Below are positions 34,011 to 44,116 of a DNA stretch of 64,000 bases, one piece after another (position 1 is the first letter of the stretch; every line of letters begins with the position of its first letter). Made by a program: the position numbers and the translations under genes. Origin of the DNA: Hyphomicrobiales bacterium (GTDB lineage Bacteria; Pseudomonadota; Alphaproteobacteria; Rhizobiales; Beijerinckiaceae); the NCBI GenBank assembly GCA_900470095.1, contig UBZM01000019.1, positions 1 to 64,000 of the forward strand. Reading direction: 5' to 3'. The notes below the pieces were generated by a model. That model was not told the origin of the DNA. It saw only the letters and a list, made by a program, of their open reading frames with translations, and made no database searches.

Positions 34011-35091
34011 GCGCCGATCTGGCTCCGTCCGGGCGACCGGCATCGCTGCGTGCAGCGTCCCGCTCGGCCGGCACGACGACCCACTCCAGTGGATCATGCT
34101 CCATCGCGCGCACGACGATCGACCAGGCAGCGCTGTTCCATCTGGCCCCCCTCCTTGTCGTCCTGGCCAACTCGGCGCCCACGAGCATCGGGTTGACGAC
34201 CGGTCCTTCAAGCAGTCGCCAGACCTCGTACATCTCGCGCCACAGCGTTTGAGAACTGCTCTCGGGACCTGGCACGCTGCGACGGATCAGCTTGACCACC
34301 AGCGACCATAGTTCGTTGATCACGACGAGGGTGTAGATGCCCAACAGCCATATGCCGGTTGTTGTCCAATCGAAGTGGAAGGCCGCCCCTATCCCCAACA
34401 GAGGCACAACGATAAAAAAAGCGGCAGACGCCAGCTGCAGCTGGAATTCGGCCTTCCATTTGAGATTCCGGAGTTCCTCGAGGTTGCCGCGGGCCCTCAA
34501 ATAGCGACGCCGGCGCCATGGGTCCCCCGGTTCTTCTGCTTTCTTCACCGCTTCCCCGAACCTAGACAGTTCGTGCGTCACGATCGCATCGACGAGCATC
34601 CAATCGAGGACCGGGTGCCGCATCCACGGTTGCGCCAGATAGTCTGCGACGCAGCTGTTGAACTGGTCCTCGCGGAGCGAGGTCTGATAGCGGCTTTCGT
34701 AGCCCTCCACGTATCCGCGGCCCGGATCGCGCCGCTGCCACATCACACGCTCGGCAGCCTTCCGGGCCTGGTCTTCAGCCGGGCTGCCCCACCACTGATG
34801 TTTGCCGTCGCTCAGCGCCGCCTGCGCCCTCCTGAGGACTGTGTACGACTGATGAAGACGCTCCGAATATGCCGAGCCGTCGCCGCCTGTCTTGATCGTT
34901 TCGGCAAGCGCCCGGGTGGCGAGCTGTGTCATGAGCCAGCGCATCTGATGCCCGTCGAAATCCTCCCCGGGCGAAAGGCGGATGTCGATCCATCGAGTTG
35001 TGTAGGCGATTGCCTCCGGCACCGACAGCGCTTCGCCCCGGCCGGACGGGATCGGCACGGGCCTATATTGCGGCAGGATGTCAGCGCTCAA
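33967..35091 (-). CDS. Two-helix membrane protein of unknown function
   Basis: A 374-residue protein with a long cytoplasmic N-terminal domain rich in Trp, Arg and Gln (residues 1-200), two transmembrane helices (LASAAFFIVVPLLGIGAAF and IWLLGIYTLVVINELW, about 218-260), and a charged C-terminal domain. The start is uncertain: a TTG overlapping the AraC-gene stop is used, since no later ATG is near enough. The final 12 residues come from the antisense of the 52-bp repeat, so the original C-terminus was probably replaced. The family is not recognised. Confidence 0.5.
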   Translation of the reverse strand: MSADILPQYRPVPIPSGRGEALSVPEAIAYTTRWIDIRLSPGEDFDGHQMRWLMTQLATRALAETIKTGGDGSAYSERLHQSYTVLRRAQAALSDGKHQWWGSPAEDQARKAAERVMWQRRDPGRGYVEGYESRYQTSLREDQFNSCVADYLAQPWMRHPVLDWMLVDAIVTHELSRFGEAVKKAEEPGDPWRRRRYLRARGNLEELRNLKWKAEFQLQLASAAFFIVVPLLGIGAAFHFDWTTTGIWLLGIYTLVVINELWSLVVKLIRRSVPGPESSSQTLWREMYEVWRLLEGPVVNPMLVGAELARTTRRGARWNSAAWSIVVRAMEHDPLEWVVVPAERDAARSDAGRPDGARSAPSQSLDPTSSASSS

Positions 35092-35390
35092 GTCGTTGCA
35101 CCAAATCCGGGGGGACGCCGACAGGGATGGGCGGCAGCGTGTTGATCCCGCGCTCACGGGCGATAGACCTCAGCTCGCGCGGCGACATGCCGAAGCGCTC
35201 CTTGAAGTTGTGGTTGAACTGCGCCTCACTGCGAAAACCGAAGGAGTAGGCGATGGCGCCCAGGCGTCTCGCCGGCGCGATCGTCGCCATTGATCGCCTC
35301 ATAGCAGCGCTGCAGCCGGCGTAGCGCTTCCGCACCCGCAAGCATCTCCTGGCTCTGCGCGACGGACGCGGCCGCCTCCTCGACAGTCAT
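35081..35390 (-). pseudogene. AraC-type regulator remnant (frameshifted, truncated)
   Basis: The second frame encodes a clear AraC C-terminal helix-turn-helix (LGAIAYSFGFRSEAQFNHNF then KERFGMSPRELR). The first frame, from the ATG at 35390, gives MTVEEAAASVAQSQEML... and reads into the homology near RAGET, where the frame shifts. A full AraC domain needs about 100 residues in one frame; here it is split and lacks the effector domain. It is probably a degraded gene; a sequencing error cannot be excluded. Confidence 0.6.
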
Positions 35391-35745
35391 CAGCCGCCCT
35401 TACCCGCTTTTCGCGTCGCCGGATCTGCTTCGCCGCACGCAGTATCAAGAGATTGCAGACGCAGCGTCAAGTACACCGAAATGTCCCACATTGGACTTCG
35501 TCAGCTTTGCTGCGACGATCCTCGGCGCGGCGAAACTGCCGGGGTTTCATGCGCGACCATCTGCACCGTGCCTTGCGCCGGATGACGGCCCGGATCGAGC
35601 ACGCACTTGAACGGCGCCGGGCTTGAGGCCGGGCTCGGCGTGGTGATGGCGATTGCGATTGTCCCTCCCGGGCGCAGCGGGAGGGACGATCGCGGATCTG
35701 GGTCAACACCGCCGGGGCGGCTCAAGCCCCCGCACGAAGCCCCCG
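35391..35745. other. Intergenic region with one hairpin
   Basis: About 355 bases without a supported gene. A perfect 10-base-pair stem (GTCCCTCCCG / CGGGAGGGAC) at 35661-35687 is the only structure seen. It may be the end of a transcript. Confidence 0.4.
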
Positions 35746-36123
35746 TCAGGACGGCTGACCAGCAGGCGTTCCCTGGTGGAAGACCATCTGCCAGCGGCTG
35801 TCGATCAATCGCCAGATCGAGCTTCGCAGCGTGTGCCGTTCCTCCCGGCCGTTGGCGACGCGAAAGCTCAGATAGGTCAGCAGGACCACGTCATCGGCCA
35901 GGGATCGGAGAACGAAATCCCTGGCTGCCGGCACGTCGACCGTCTCGGCATTGCCCTCGGCAAGGCTTCGGATCACCTCGGCCTTCTCGTATACACCGCC
36001 TGATCGACCGAATTCGACGAAACCTTCCGCCAGAAGCCGATCAAGCGCTTCCGGAGACGCTCGAACCGCTGGCTTGAACAGCGCTTCCTCCAGTCCCCTG
36101 ATCAGGTCGAGATCCTGTTTCAC
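35746..36123 (-). CDS. DUF4440 / SnoaL-like (NTF2-fold) protein
   Basis: A 125-residue protein starting at GTG (MKQDLDLIRGLEEALFKPAV...), with AGGAGG-like sequence upstream. The pattern LLAEGFVEFGRSGGVYEKAEVIRSL...RHTLRSSIWRLIDSRWQMVFHQGTPA is typical of DUF4440 proteins with a cone-shaped NTF2 fold. These often bind small ligands; catalytic function is usually unknown. It lies 18 bases after the P-loop gene on the same strand. Confidence 0.8.
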   Translation of the reverse strand: MKQDLDLIRGLEEALFKPAVRASPEALDRLLAEGFVEFGRSGGVYEKAEVIRSLAEGNAETVDVPAARDFVLRSLADDVVLLTYLSFRVANGREERHTLRSSIWRLIDSRWQMVFHQGTPAGQPS

Positions 36124-36141
36124 CCTGCCCTCCTGCCCGCC

Positions 36142-36660
36142 CTACGCAGCCGCCGCCGCATTCACGAACGCCGAGATCTGGCCGGCGTCGCGGAGATAGA
36201 CCACCGGGATATGAGCGGCGGTCGCCACCCGCTCGCGCTCGATCTGCGGTCGCTTGTCCCTATCGAAGGCCCAGACATATCGGAGGAAGCCGAGGAACTC
36301 CGCGTTCAGCTTTTCGGTGCAGCCATCGGGGAGATCGGGCCGCGGCCGGTTCAGGATGCTGCGCCACAGGACGCGGGCCAGGCAGGTGGTCCGCGGGACG
36401 TCGAGCCAGATGACGATATCGGCGCGCGGCAGCCTCAATTCGAAGGTCTGGCTGGAGTAGTTGCCCTCGCAGATCCAAGCATCGCCGGACACGGCGTCCC
36501 GCACGCGATCCCGAAAGAGCCGGGGCTCGGCCTTCGTCCAGCCGGCCTCCCAGAACAGGCGGTCGAGATGCACGACCGGCAGCGCGAGGCGCTCGCCCAG
36601 TGCGCGCGCGAGCGTCGACTTGCCGCTGCCGGCATTCCCCAGGATCACGATCCGTCGCAT
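36142..36660 (-). CDS. P-loop nucleotide kinase-like (topology-modulation/FlaR-like)
   Basis: A 172-residue adenylate-kinase-like protein. MRRIVILGNAGSGKSTLAR holds a perfect Walker A, followed by HLDRLFWEAGWTKAEP, EGNYSSQTF and ADIVIWLDVPR. That is the pattern of proteins annotated as DNA topology modulation protein FlaR or shikimate-kinase-like kinases. The true substrate is unknown. An ATG 12 codons upstream is possible but lacks a ribosome binding site. Confidence 0.78.
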   Translation of the reverse strand: MRRIVILGNAGSGKSTLARALGERLALPVVHLDRLFWEAGWTKAEPRLFRDRVRDAVSGDAWICEGNYSSQTFELRLPRADIVIWLDVPRTTCLARVLWRSILNRPRPDLPDGCTEKLNAEFLGFLRYVWAFDRDKRPQIERERVATAAHIPVVYLRDAGQISAFVNAAAAA

Positions 36661-36769
36661 TGGCGCAGGCCATTCCTCTCGTTTCGACCTGCTCATACAC
36701 CAGGGCGTGGACTCATGAGCGCGCAGGCGCGAAGGCTGCGAATGGTCTTGGCCGTATCCACGGCTCGCA

Positions 36770-37323
36770 TCACCTCCCCATCACTGCAACTCCCACAGCA
36801 CCAGCCTCGATACAGAGTGACGCGCGGTCGCAGGTGATGCCGCCAAGGGCCACGACCGGCAGGCCGATCGCCGCCCAGCGCCGCAGCACGGTCAGGCCCA
36901 AGGCCGGGCCATAGCCAGGCTTGCTCGCCGTCGCGAAGATCGGGCTCGCCGTGACATAATCGGCGCCTGCCGCTGCTGCCGCCCGGACATCGGCCTCGTC
37001 ATGCGCGGAAACGCCGATCAGCGCGGAGACGCCGAGCACGGCGCGGGCCGCGGAGATCGCTCCAGCCGATTGCAGATGGACGCCCCGCGCCCCGACCCGG
37101 GCGGCGAGATCAACATCACCGCCGATCGTCAGGACCGCATCCGCCATGCTCACGAGCTCATGCAGCTGCAGCGCCAGGCTGCGGCGTTCCGCCTGATCGA
37201 GATCGCGATCGCGCAGCCAGATCCAGCGTGCCCCGCCGGCGAGCGCCGCAGAGACAAGCTGCGGCAAGGGCTTCACGGCCTGATGCCGGTCGGTGACGAC
37301 GAGCAGCCGGTCGGGCAGCCTGT

Positions 37324-37327
<4 letters not shown>
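36770..37327 (-). CDS. thiE: Thiamine phosphate synthase (ThiE/TenI family)
   Basis: A 185-residue TIM-barrel protein joining the pyrimidine and thiazole moieties into thiamine phosphate. Family motifs: [62 protein letters not shown] and the phosphate-binding [11 protein letters not shown]. It starts with GTG overlapping the thiG stop (GTGA). It is shorter than many ThiE proteins (about 210), and the pyrophosphate-binding KxxD positions are altered, so a TenI-like variant is possible. Last gene of the thi operon. Confidence 0.85.
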
Positions 37328-38100
<773 letters not shown>

Positions 38101-38101
38101 G

Positions 38102-38314
38102 TCAGCCTCCCGCGAAGGCACGGATGATTTCGACGCGGTCGTTGCGCGACAGAGGCGTCTGCGCCCAGTCGACCTGCCGCACCACGGTGCCATTCAGCGC
38201 GATGGCGAAGCCCTGCGGTCCCGGCAAGTCCAGCTCGGACGTCTCCTCCTGCCAAAGCGCCGCCAGATTCTCGGCCGCGCTCTCGCGGTCCTTGCCATTG
38301 ATGATGAGTTTCAT
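38102..38314 (-). CDS. thiS: Sulfur carrier protein ThiS
   Basis: A 70-residue ubiquitin-like sulfur carrier ending in the diagnostic Gly-Gly ([11 protein letters not shown]). It starts [10 protein letters not shown] and overlaps the thiO stop by 4 bases (ATGA). The C-terminal glycine is adenylated and thiocarboxylated to donate sulfur to ThiG. No thiF is visible in this window. Confidence 0.93.
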   Translation of the reverse strand: MKLIINGKDRESAAENLAALWQEETSELDLPGPQGFAIALNGTVVRQVDWAQTPLSRNDRVEIIRAFAGG

Positions 38315-39501
38315 GAGATTGCCTCCAGAGTTGGGGTGAAGCGCGCCTGGCCGAATGAAGCGGCCGGTCCCGTGATGCGATCTTCGACGAGGAGTTGCTC
38401 GATCGCGGCTGCCGTGACGGGGGCGAGCAAATAGCCGTTGCGGTGATGCCCGGTCGCAACGAGCAGGCCCGATATCCCCGTCTCGCCAAGGATCGGCGCA
38501 TCGTCGATGGAGGTCGGGCGAAAGCCGGACCAGATCGCCTCGACCGGCATTTCCTCGATCGAGGGCAGTGCGCGCCGGGCACCGTCGAGCAGGGCATAGA
38601 CGCCGCCAGCAGTCACGCTGTCGTCGAAGCCGCGTTCTTCCATGGTGGCGCCGACCAGGAGAGTGCCGTCGCTCTTGGGGGCGAGATGCACTTGCTCGGT
38701 CCAGACGACGCGCGCGAGCGTACCGGTCCCGGGCGTGCTGCGGAGCGCGAGCGACTGGCCCTTGAGCGGGCGGACGGGGATGTCGAGCCCCTGAAATCGG
38801 GTCCAGGCGCCGGCAGCCGCAATCACGACCGGGGCCTTGCAGAGTCCGCGCGGCGTCGAGACGCCGAGAACGCGGCCCCCGGCCAGCTCCGGCTCGGCCT
38901 CGCAGGCTTCGACCAGGTGCGCTCCGGCCGCGAGACAGGCGCGTCGCAGCGCCGCCATGACGCGCGGCGGATCGACCTGATGGTCGGCGGGGCAGAGAAT
39001 GCCGGCAACGACCGAGGGCCTCAGCCCGGGTTCGCGTTCGCGGCATTGCGCCCCGCTAAGCCATGCCGCCTCGACCTCGGCGCGCCGTTGCAGGTCATGG
39101 CGGAAACGCAGGCGCTCGACCTCTTCACGCCCCAGCGCGACCAGCAGGACACCGTCCCGGCGATAGTCGATGCCGAGCCCGCCATCGGCTTCGAGCTCGC
39201 GTGCAAAAACCGGCCAGAGCCGCTGGCTTTCGAGCGCCAGCGGCAGATGGTCCTCGCCGCCCGGCTCCAGCTCGGCGGCCGCGGCCAGCATGCCGGTCGC
39301 GGCAAGGCTTGCTCCCTGTCCGATCGTGCCACGCTCGAAAACCGTCACATCAAACCCGCGCCGGGCCAACCGCCAGCCGATGGACAAACCGATCAGGCCA
39401 CCGCCAATGATGGCGATATCGGTGGAGGACGGCACCTCGCAGGCGACGGGCCCAGGATCGTCGCCAGATCGGCGAAGGGTGGTGTGTGGCGGGCCGCGCA
39501 T
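38311..39501 (-). CDS. thiO: Glycine oxidase ThiO
   Basis: A 396-residue flavoprotein (DAO family) that oxidises glycine to dehydroglycine for thiazole synthesis. FAD motif: DIAIIGGGLIGLSIGWRLARRG. Later: GASLAATGMLAAAAE, GFRPTSIDDAPILGET, GHHRNGYLLAPVTA. The start MRGPPHTTL has GAGGAG upstream; the N-terminal 25 residues before the Rossmann motif are not conserved-looking. First gene of the operon, placed directly behind the TPP riboswitch. Confidence 0.93.
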   Translation of the reverse strand: MRGPPHTTLRRSGDDPGPVACEVPSSTDIAIIGGGLIGLSIGWRLARRGFDVTVFERGTIGQGASLAATGMLAAAAELEPGGEDHLPLALESQRLWPVFARELEADGGLGIDYRRDGVLLVALGREEVERLRFRHDLQRRAEVEAAWLSGAQCREREPGLRPSVVAGILCPADHQVDPPRVMAALRRACLAAGAHLVEACEAEPELAGGRVLGVSTPRGLCKAPVVIAAAGAWTRFQGLDIPVRPLKGQSLALRSTPGTGTLARVVWTEQVHLAPKSDGTLLVGATMEERGFDDSVTAGGVYALLDGARRALPSIEEMPVEAIWSGFRPTSIDDAPILGETGISGLLVATGHHRNGYLLAPVTAAAIEQLLVEDRITGPAASFGQARFTPTLEAIS

Positions 39502-39540
39502 GGCAAACTCCTCGCCCAGCTCGGGTAAGGAGATCTGGCA

Positions 39541-39558
39541 GCCCTTCGGCTGCCGGCA
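39541..39558 (-). terminator. Candidate expression-platform hairpin of the TPP switch
   Basis: The minus strand reads GGCAGCC-GAA-GGGCTGCC between the riboswitch aptamer and the thiO ribosome binding site. It is a candidate terminator or sequestering stem controlled by the aptamer. No T-run follows, so control of translation is more likely. Confidence 0.4.
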
Positions 39559-39571
39559 AGTGCCTCGACGC

Positions 39572-39684
39572 TCCATCCCTCCGCCGGTATGAGCCGGATC
39601 AGGTTCGAAGGATTTCCGCGCGCATTTCCGGGGAACACCCGGTCTGCCAGCGGTTTCTCAGCCCCTTGCCGGGGATCTCCCTGG
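39572..39684 (-). ncRNA. TPP (THI-box) riboswitch
   Basis: Read on the minus strand, the region contains the conserved aptamer parts in order: GGGGCTGAGA, then after a variable stem GAACCTGATC and CGG-CTCATACCGGCGGAGGGA. These are the pyrimidine-sensing (CTGAGA) and pyrophosphate-sensing helices of the TPP riboswitch. It lies about 70 bases upstream of thiO. Binding of thiamine pyrophosphate should lower expression of thiOSGE. Confidence 0.93.
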
Positions 39685-39837
39685 AATGCGCGCAGTCTGG
39701 AGCCGGGGCAGCAGCGAGGTCAAGAGCCAACCCGACACAAACGTCGGGAGGACCCAGGCTGGAGGGCCACGGGCCGGAATCTTCGCGGGGCCATCGAAGC
39801 CTCTCGACTTGACGCTCGTGCGCCGACGGGAGGCCGG

Positions 39838-40461
39838 TTATCGTCCGTAGGCCTGCGCGATCTGGCCGACCAGCGTCGCCCAGGGCATGTCGAGCGCGCC
39901 ATAGACGGCCCCGGCTTGCGGGTGAGTATTGTCCTTCAGGATCTCGACCATCAGGGTCGCATAGTCGGACACGACCACGCCGGCCTGGACCATCCGCAGC
40001 AGCCCGGCCTGCCGCTTCGTCTCGCTGAACGTGCCCGACGCGTCGACAGCGACATAGGATTCATAGCCCTTGCCGATCGCCGTCATGGCGGGGAACGCAG
40101 CGCACACCTCCAGCGAGATGCCGGCGAAGATCAGCTTCCTGCGCCCCGTCGCTTCGATCGCGGCTGCAACCTTCGGGTCGTCCCAGGCATTGACCGAGGC
40201 CCGGTCCAGGATCGTGACGCCGGGCAGCGCCGCGACGAGTTCGGGAAAGGTCGGTCCCCACATGCTATCGCGCGCCGTCGTCGTCACCACGATCGGCAAT
40301 TTCAGCAATTGGGCGGCCTTGGCGAGCGCGACGACATTGTGCTTGAGCTCGCCGGTGGAATAATCCCGCACACCGCTCATCAGCCCGACCTGATGGTCGA
40401 CGAGAATGAGCGCGGCATTGTCGGAGGTCAGCGGGGCATAAGGTTTGGCGGGCGCGTTCAT
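39838..40461 (-). CDS. Isochorismatase-family hydrolase
   Basis: A 207-residue cysteine-hydrolase-fold protein. The catalytic triad positions are seen: Asp in ALILVDHQVGLM, Lys in TGRRKLIFAGIS, and Cys in GISLEVCAAFPAMTA. The last is the classic nucleophile position, so it is probably an amidohydrolase (nicotinamidase- or ureidoacrylate-like) rather than a true isochorismatase. GAGGAG precedes the ATG. It is divergent from a LysR gene 102 bases away, which probably controls it. Confidence 0.87.
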   Translation of the reverse strand: MNAPAKPYAPLTSDNAALILVDHQVGLMSGVRDYSTGELKHNVVALAKAAQLLKLPIVVTTTARDSMWGPTFPELVAALPGVTILDRASVNAWDDPKVAAAIEATGRRKLIFAGISLEVCAAFPAMTAIGKGYESYVAVDASGTFSETKRQAGLLRMVQAGVVVSDYATLMVEILKDNTHPQAGAVYGALDMPWATLVGQIAQAYGR

Positions 40462-40563
40462 CGGTTGCTCCTCATCAAGGGCGGGTGATGCAACGACTAT
40501 GGCCGCCAGCCATATGGAACAGTAGCCTCGCCTTTGAAACGCCGGCGTTCTATATCTGGAACG

Positions 40564-41424
40564 ATGACCGACGCTGTCGACCTCTCCGGCATGGCTCTCT
40601 TCGTCAGGATCGTCGAATCCGGCTCCTTGAGCGCCGCCGGCCGCCTGCTTGGCCTGCCCAAGGCGACGGTCAGCCGCCAGCTCGCGCTGCTGGAGCAGCG
40701 CATGGGCGCGCCCCTGCTGCTGCGCTCGACACGGGCGCTCAGCCTGACCGACACGGGCCGGCGCTATTTCGAGCGCGTTCGGCCGATCGTGCGCGATGCG
40801 GAGCTCGCCCAGGTCGAGACGCTCGCCGAGCATGCAAGCCCGAGCGGGACGCTGAAGATCTCAGCCCCCGTCGCTTATGGCCAGCATGTGCTGGCGCCAA
40901 AGCTTTTCACGTTTCAGCAGCTTTATCCGGCGGTCCGCCTCGACCTGCGCCTGGGCGACGAGCTCGTGAACATCGTGGCCGGCGGCTTCGACCTTGCGAT
41001 CCGGCTCGGCCGGCTCGACGACAGCGACCTGCGCGGCCGGCTGCTCGAACGCATCGACATGTGGCTGGTCGCCTCGCCGGATTATCTCGCGCGTGCCGGG
41101 ACACCGCGGGCGGTGGCGGAGCTTGCGAACCATCGCGGCATCCTGACCCGCAGCGATCTCGACCAGTGGACGGTCGATAACCAGTCGATCCGCGTCCGCT
41201 GGCATATCAGCACCGGCAACATGTCCGTCACCTGCCATGCGGCGTGTGCCGGCCTGGGTATCGCCCTCGTGCCCGGTTTTCTGGCGGATGCCCCGATCGC
41301 AGCCGGAAGCCTCACTCGCATCCTGCCCGAACATCCCATGGACCAGCTCGAAGTGACGGCGTTGCAGGCGCGCTCGGTGACACCATCGATCGCCGTCAAG
41401 GCGCTGCTGAAGCACCTCGCCTGA
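40564..41424 (+). CDS. LysR-family regulator divergent from isochorismatase gene
   Basis: A 286-residue regulator. HTH: GSLSAAGRLLGLPKATVSRQLALLE; effector domain from about residue 85 (GTLKISAPVAYGQHVLAPKL). The start MTDAVDLSG is preceded by GGAACG. The divergent layout with the hydrolase gene implies control of that gene; relatives of this subgroup respond to quinones and other electrophiles, so detoxification is an option. Confidence 0.9.
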   Translation: MTDAVDLSGMALFVRIVESGSLSAAGRLLGLPKATVSRQLALLEQRMGAPLLLRSTRALSLTDTGRRYFERVRPIVRDAELAQVETLAEHASPSGTLKISAPVAYGQHVLAPKLFTFQQLYPAVRLDLRLGDELVNIVAGGFDLAIRLGRLDDSDLRGRLLERIDMWLVASPDYLARAGTPRAVAELANHRGILTRSDLDQWTVDNQSIRVRWHISTGNMSVTCHAACAGLGIALVPGFLADAPIAAGSLTRILPEHPMDQLEVTALQARSVTPSIAVKALLKHLA

Positions 41425-41620
41425 CCCTATTCACCCGCTCTCCGCTTCCGCTGCCGGCACGCGCGGCCAGTCGGGCAACTTCACGAGGGAGCGCTCCGCC
41501 CGCCGCGCCAACAGCCTGCATTGTCCGTAGCGCCCAAGCAGGCGCGACGGCGGAACGTTCCGGACCATGAGCCGTTGGACCTCTACCGTCGCGACAAGAA
41601 GGCGGTTCAGGAGAAGCCCA

Positions 41621-41998
41621 GTGCCTACAGACGCGGAAAAGCCGGTTGTTCTCATCGTCGAGGACGAACCGATCATCAGGATGTATGCGGCCTTGCTCGT
41701 CGAGGAGGCCGGGTACCTCGCCGTCGAGGCAGCGACCGCCGACGAGGCCCTGGCCATTCTGGAGCAACGCGACGATGTCCGCATCCTCTTCACCGATGTC
41801 GAGATGCCGGGTTCGCTGAACGGCCTGCAACTGGTCGAGGTCGTGCGCGAGAAATGGCCGCCGATCGGGTTGATGGTGACCTCGGGCCATGTCCGGGTCG
41901 ACCCGCAGAAATTGCCCGAGCGTGCGCGGTTTTTTCGAAAACCCTATTCCGAGAGCGAGATCATCAGGACGCTGAAATCCTTGCCGGCCCGCGCCTAG
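41621..41998 (+). CDS. Single-domain response regulator (CheY-like)
   Basis: A 125-residue receiver domain. Acid pocket ED at 14-15 (LIVEDEP), phospho-acceptor Asp 59 in ILFTDVEMPG, Thr/Ser in LMVTSGH, and Lys in FFRKPY. The GTG start has AGGAGAAG at 5-base spacing. There is no output domain, so it acts by protein contact, as in two-component phosphorelays with hybrid HWE kinases common in Rhizobiales. No cognate kinase lies in this window. Confidence 0.9.
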   Translation: MPTDAEKPVVLIVEDEPIIRMYAALLVEEAGYLAVEAATADEALAILEQRDDVRILFTDVEMPGSLNGLQLVEVVREKWPPIGLMVTSGHVRVDPQKLPERARFFRKPYSESEIIRTLKSLPARA

Positions 41999-42000
41999 GC

Positions 42001-42020
42001 GCGCCTGACCGAACAGGCGC
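42001..42020 (+). terminator. Short hairpin after response regulator
   Basis: GCGCCTG-ACCGAA-CAGGCGC, a 7-base-pair stem starting 2 bases after the stop codon. No T-tract follows. It may end the response-regulator transcript. Confidence 0.35.
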
Positions 42021-42270
42021 GAAGGAAACGGCCGGTTCCCGCGCCGGGGCAGGATCGGGACAGAGCCCAGGAAACCGGTTTGAAACGGGCCTTCCGCGCA
42101 CGACCGAGGGGTTTGCATCCTTCGTGCCGGCGCCGACCGGATATCCCGAGATCTGCTGCTATTCGCCCGCGCGCAAGCCGATGAGGCACTGCGCGCAACT
42201 CGTAAATCAGCCGGAGAACTGGTAGGATCGCAGGCGGGCGACGCTTTCCGATTGCTGGGCGGACACAGGC

Positions 42271-42621
42271 ATGCGGAAATTCGACTACTACGACACCGTG
42301 CTGGTACCGTGGTATTCAGAAGATGACTTTCCTGCCTTGGTGGACATGGTCGGGAAGGACCCGAGGATCCCCCGCTCCTATTCCGAATGGAAGCGCCAGG
42401 TCGCTGCTGCGACGGAGCTGCTTCTGGCCAAGGGCAAGACCGTCCAGATCATCACCGTTCGCCCCGCCGAGTATCTGGAGTGGCTGCAAAGCACCCATCG
42501 CAGCAACACGGTTGCGGCCCGCCTGCGCTATCTGAAATGGCTGGCCACGCAAAACGGCCAGAGAGCGGCCGTCCTTCCCTTGCCGGCAAGGGTGCTGTCC
42601 GACGCAGGCGGCGAGAGCTAG
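42271..42621 (+). CDS. Uncharacterised 116-aa protein
   Basis: A 116-residue basic, Trp/Tyr-rich soluble protein (MRKFDYYDTVLVPWYSEDDF...). No signal peptide, membrane helix or recognised motif was found; the middle (WKRQVAAATELLLAKGKTVQIITVRPAEYLEW) looks alpha/beta. It stands between the response regulator and the convergent MFS gene. The ribosome binding site is weak. Confidence 0.55.
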   Translation: MRKFDYYDTVLVPWYSEDDFPALVDMVGKDPRIPRSYSEWKRQVAAATELLLAKGKTVQIITVRPAEYLEWLQSTHRSNTVAARLRYLKWLATQNGQRAAVLPLPARVLSDAGGES

Positions 42622-42660
42622 CCGCACAGGGTTCGCCCCTGCCAAGGGGCCTGCCCCCAA

Positions 42661-43938
42661 TCATGCGGTCCCGCCTGGCAGCGAGCGCCTTTGGCGCCCC
42701 CCTAGGAAACAGGCAATGGCGGCTGCTTGCACCACGGAGGCGACCGCAAACAGCGCGGCTCCATCGAAACTCGACAATCCGGTTGGCGACATCGTCCGCA
42801 GAGCGCCGAACACGGCCGGCGCAAAAGAATAACTCGCCTGTCCGATGGCAACGATCAGTGGAACGACGCGGGCAACGTCTGCCTTGCCGAATTCGACCTG
42901 TGCGATGAGCGGCGGCAGGGATGTGGCATTGCCAATCCCTGCACCGAACAGAATGACGCCCATGATCATCAGCGTTGCGTTGGCATCGCCCGCGATCAGG
43001 AGGGTCAATGACCCCGCGATCTGGACCGCATAGCTCGCGCAGGCGACGAGACGACGGTCCGCTGAGGCAGGCATGACAAAGCCGACCACCGTCCTGCCTG
43101 CGATCGCGGCGATCGTTGCGCCCCCCAGGGCCAACCCGGCATTTTGAGGCCCGATGGCGGGGACGAGCAGGGAGAACAGATGGGCGAGAAGGCCGATCTG
43201 GGCGAACAGACCCAGCGCCATCCCTGCCGCCAGCGTCAGGAAACGACGGTCCCGCCACAGCGATTCCTTTGGCATGGCCGCCACAGCCGAAGCGCTGACC
43301 GCAGCCGGAACTGCGGCTGGCCGAATGCCGTCAGGGAACTGGTTCAGTCGCGCGGGAGTCTTTGAGAACACAAGAATCGACAGGGCAAGAATAACGGCCA
43401 CCATCGTCACGCCGACCACGATCGCCGCCTTGAGAAAACCGATGGCGAGGATGAGAGCGACCCATAGAGGTGAGAAAATTACGCCACCGATACTGGCTCC
43501 GTTATAGGCCATCGAGAGAGCCGCAGGGCGGGAACTCACGAACCAGGGGGAGATGATCGCGTTGACGGCTGCGGCGCCCATCGCAACCCAGCCCACACCA
43601 CTCAACAGAGCCGCGCAGAAGAGTTGCCACGGCTCGCTGGCCATCGCCCAGCCGACGACCCCGGTCGCAAGCAAGGCCGCCCCGATGGCCGTCACCATGG
43701 GAACACCCAGGCTTCGATAGAGGCGCGGCAGATTGGCGATGACGACCGCCCCGACCAGAAAGTGCAGGGTGACAGCCGCAGAGACCAAGGCCACCGACCA
43801 GCCGGTCCGTTCGACCACGGTTTGCAGGTAGATCGGCGGCCCGTAGAAACCGACGCCCCACCCGAATACCGCCAGAACAAAGGTCGCAGCGACGATATGC
43901 CAGCCGAAGAACGGCGGCTTCGCTGAAAGAGAGGACAT
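42661..43938 (-). CDS. MFS transporter
   Basis: A 425-residue major-facilitator carrier with twelve hydrophobic segments. It opens FFGWHIVAATFVLAVFGWGVGFYGPPIYLQ, typical of the OFA/monocarboxylate-like group of MFS proteins. AGGAGCTTCACC precedes the ATG. The substrate is unknown. It has no clear operon partners. Confidence 0.88.
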   Translation of the reverse strand: MSSLSAKPPFFGWHIVAATFVLAVFGWGVGFYGPPIYLQTVVERTGWSVALVSAAVTLHFLVGAVVIANLPRLYRSLGVPMVTAIGAALLATGVVGWAMASEPWQLFCAALLSGVGWVAMGAAAVNAIISPWFVSSRPAALSMAYNGASIGGVIFSPLWVALILAIGFLKAAIVVGVTMVAVILALSILVFSKTPARLNQFPDGIRPAAVPAAVSASAVAAMPKESLWRDRRFLTLAAGMALGLFAQIGLLAHLFSLLVPAIGPQNAGLALGGATIAAIAGRTVVGFVMPASADRRLVACASYAVQIAGSLTLLIAGDANATLMIMGVILFGAGIGNATSLPPLIAQVEFGKADVARVVPLIVAIGQASYSFAPAVFGALRTMSPTGLSSFDGAALFAVASVVQAAAIACFLGGRQRRSLPGGTA

Positions 43939-44116
43939 GGTGAAGCTCCTGACGCGGCTCAGGCGCTTATGGCAGCATCGGGCGGATAAATGCTTCGGTC
44001 CCGGCCGTAGCATTCCCAAAAAACGCCTCGGCCATGCTCCGCCGGGGGCCAGGGAGGCCGGACCATTCGGCAGCCCTGGCGCTATGCGCGAAGATGGGGA
44101 ACCTCCCCGACCCGGC

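Noticed and set aside
38102..39046. A 314-codon minus frame ending in ThiS
   Set aside because: Only the last 70 codons are real (ThiS). The rest is a shifted frame of thiO with arginine-rich nonsense composition.
39838..40461. True isochorismatase for siderophore synthesis
   Set aside because: A catalytic Cys is present as in the wider hydrolase family, and no siderophore genes are nearby, so only the family name is used.
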